A DNA stretch of 24,518 nt from a virus, in IMG/VR virus record IMGVR_UViG_3300030104_003024, positions 1-24,518 of that record. The stretch is one strand, 5' to 3'. Shown one piece after another: positions 23,432 to 24,518 of the stretch (its first letter is position 1; each line of letters begins with the position of its first letter). The translations under genes were made by a program, and so were the position numbers. The notes under the pieces are model-generated. The model worked only from the letters and a program-made list of their open reading frames with translations, was not told the DNA's origin and made no database searches.

Positions 23432-24497
23432 CAATGAAAGACCTCCTGTTACCTTTATTGGTGTCGTCAGACCATTCAATATCGTTCCAATTATCCAAAG
23501 TTGATTGAACCATTTTCTTTTCTTCATTAGTAAGAGCCTTATGGTCATTCATGGCTTCATCAGAAACATGACTTTGTTCAGCCATGTGTTGTGGCACTCC
23601 ACCGCCCAATGCGTTTTGCGCTTCCACAATTTCTTGGGAAGATAATGACTGCGCCGTCGTAGGTGGTGCTACAGTAGGTGGTGCTACAGTAGGTGGTGCT
23701 ACAGATTGCGTCGTAGCACCTGTATCAAACCCTTCAAAATCGTCTAATTTTGTTGGTTTTGGTGTCTCAACCGTCGGGGAGGAGGTCGAAGCGGAAGAAA
23801 CCCCGACGGTTGGACTTATTTTTGCAGCGCCTCGCATTCCGAGGCTTTGTAGAGTTGGATTTGCATAACGATATGTGGAATAACCTTGAGCGCCTGCGCC
23901 CCCAAGTGCACTGATGAGGTCTGTGCCTGATTCATTGGCTCTTTGAAGCGCCATCAAACCGGTAAGTCCAGCGAGCGCACCTGCTCCAATCTTACCAGCG
24001 AGTGCACCACGCCCAGTTCTTCGTAGTGCTTCTTCAAAAGCAGCCTGTGAATTACCACCGCTCTGTGCCATTTGACGAGAAAGGGCTTCTTGTAAAGACA
24101 TATCTGCTTGCCTTTTTTGTTGAGCAGTGTCAAACTTTGCCCTTTCTCTTTCTTGTTTTGCTTCAAACTTACGTGCTCTATTTTCTGCCCAAGCATCGCG
24201 CTCAACTCCTACCATTTGGTTAATTCTTTTTGGGTCATGTCCCAAACGCCTAAGTTGTGCTTTAGCATCATCATCTGTTTCTAAGTTGGACGAAAATACA
24301 TTAGCAGATTGAAAATCTCCTTCAGAACCAAATACACCATATGGATTTACTTCTGGTTTGAAAGTTGGTCTTTCATATTGAATTGGTCCTTGTGCTCTTA
24401 ATCGAAGTCCAGTTCTTGGGTCTACTTCTTTTTGGGGTAGTGGGACAAATGCAAGTGGAGAGATACTACTCATAGCACTTGGTGCTCCAGAAGCCAT
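23421..24497 (-). CDS. Coiled-coil protein upstream of terminase, function unknown
   Basis: 358 residues from the ATG at 24497, which has GGAGGT seven bases upstream (24510-24505); in-frame ATGs at 24503 and 24515 are poorly placed, but the frame stays open to the window edge. Order of parts: a low-complexity N-terminus, a charged helix (residues about 100-150, AENRARKFEAKQERERAKFD), a Gly/Ala-rich hydrophobic segment (ALAGKIGAGALAGLTGLMAL) that could be a membrane or packing helix, a Pro/Thr region with three APPTV repeats, and a polar C-terminus. It sits where a small terminase often lies, but I see no helix-turn-helix. A virion or membrane-active protein is an alternative. Confidence 0.6.
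   Translation of the reverse strand: MASGAPSAMSSISPLAFVPLPQKEVDPRTGLRLRAQGPIQYERPTFKPEVNPYGVFGSEGDFQSANVFSSNLETDDDAKAQLRRLGHDPKRINQMVGVERDAWAENRARKFEAKQERERAKFDTAQQKRQADMSLQEALSRQMAQSGGNSQAAFEEALRRTGRGALAGKIGAGALAGLTGLMALQRANESGTDLISALGGAGAQGYSTYRYANPTLQSLGMRGAAKISPTVGVSSASTSSPTVETPKPTKLDDFEGFDTGATTQSVAPPTVAPPTVAPPTTAQSLSSQEIVEAQNALGGGVPQHMAEQSHVSDEAMNDHKALTNEEKKMVQSTLDNWNDIEWSDDTNKGNRRSFIGVR
23659..23703 (-). repeat. Three perfect 15-base tandem repeats
   Basis: Three identical copies of gtaggtggtgctaca (plus strand) encode the VAPPT repeats in the coiled-coil protein. Identity at third codon positions points to recent expansion. Confidence 0.9.
23768..23812. repeat. 12-base perfect inverted repeat inside a gene
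   Basis: caaccgtcgggg at 23768-23779 and ccccgacggttg at 23801-23812 are perfect reverse complements separated by 21 bases, forming a G+C-rich stem in DNA or in the transcript. Both arms encode PTV in the Pro/Thr region (SPTVGV and SPTVET). No T run follows, so it is not a normal terminator. Confidence 0.8.
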
Positions 24498-24518
24498 GTT
24501 CATTACCTCCGGCATTAT

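Noticed and set aside
23432-23548. N-terminal 39-residue extension of the terminase
   Set aside because: It overlaps the preceding gene deeply, and a GGAGGT ribosome site lies just before the GTG/TTG at 23431/23434; the extension lacks terminase-like sequence.

Overview
The window is a continuous morphogenesis (packaging, head, neck and tail) module of a tailed double-stranded DNA virus (Caudoviricetes, HK97-type head). Every gene I can support lies on the minus strand, so the module is read from the right end to the left end. Genes abut or overlap by 1-14 bases (ATGA, TGATG, TTGA and TAATG junctions), which suggests one or a few long translationally coupled transcripts. There are no tRNA or rRNA genes, no CRISPR, no integrase, no transposon and no gene-free stretch above about 45 bases.

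Layout in reading order. (1) Packaging: a 358-residue coiled-coil protein (24497-23421), then the large terminase (23431-21953). (2) Accessory block: a 556-residue protein ending in a conserved basic module, three small Cys/Lys-rich proteins (62, 133 and 103 residues), and a protein joining a LAGLIDADG endonuclease domain to a long helical region (19367-18156). (3) Head: a portal with two zinc-ribbon-like insertions and a PPGGM tail, two small proteins (116 and 110 residues), a 225-residue Cys-rich protein, a giant 1936-residue protein carrying a degenerate DNA-ligase-like domain, a prohead protease fused to a scaffold that probably also has its own internal start, the major capsid protein, and a 153-residue beta-rich candidate decoration protein. 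(4) Neck and tail: a small protein with a SAP/HeH-like domain, two small beta or hypothetical proteins (104 and 57 residues), a zinc-ribbon protein, a 525-residue head-tail adaptor with inserted beta domains, a 113-residue protein, a candidate tail terminator, an 808-residue candidate major tail tube protein, and the first 17 codons of the next tail gene.

Host. The style (many Cys4 ribbons inside structural proteins, strong GGAGGTGAT-like ribosome sites, GTG and TTG starts, moderate G+C, basic modules known from marine viruses) fits a marine tailed virus, possibly one infecting planktonic Euryarchaeota (magrovirus-like). This is an inference. No host-diagnostic gene is present and I could not run a search.

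The most unusual elements are: the giant head-cluster protein with a ligase fold whose catalytic lysine position is tyrosine; a short LAW..(L/I)K helix motif repeated across neighbouring accessory proteins; a shared MSWDE(I/V)H C-terminal motif in two head proteins; and a probable nested scaffold start whose context matches another gene's start.
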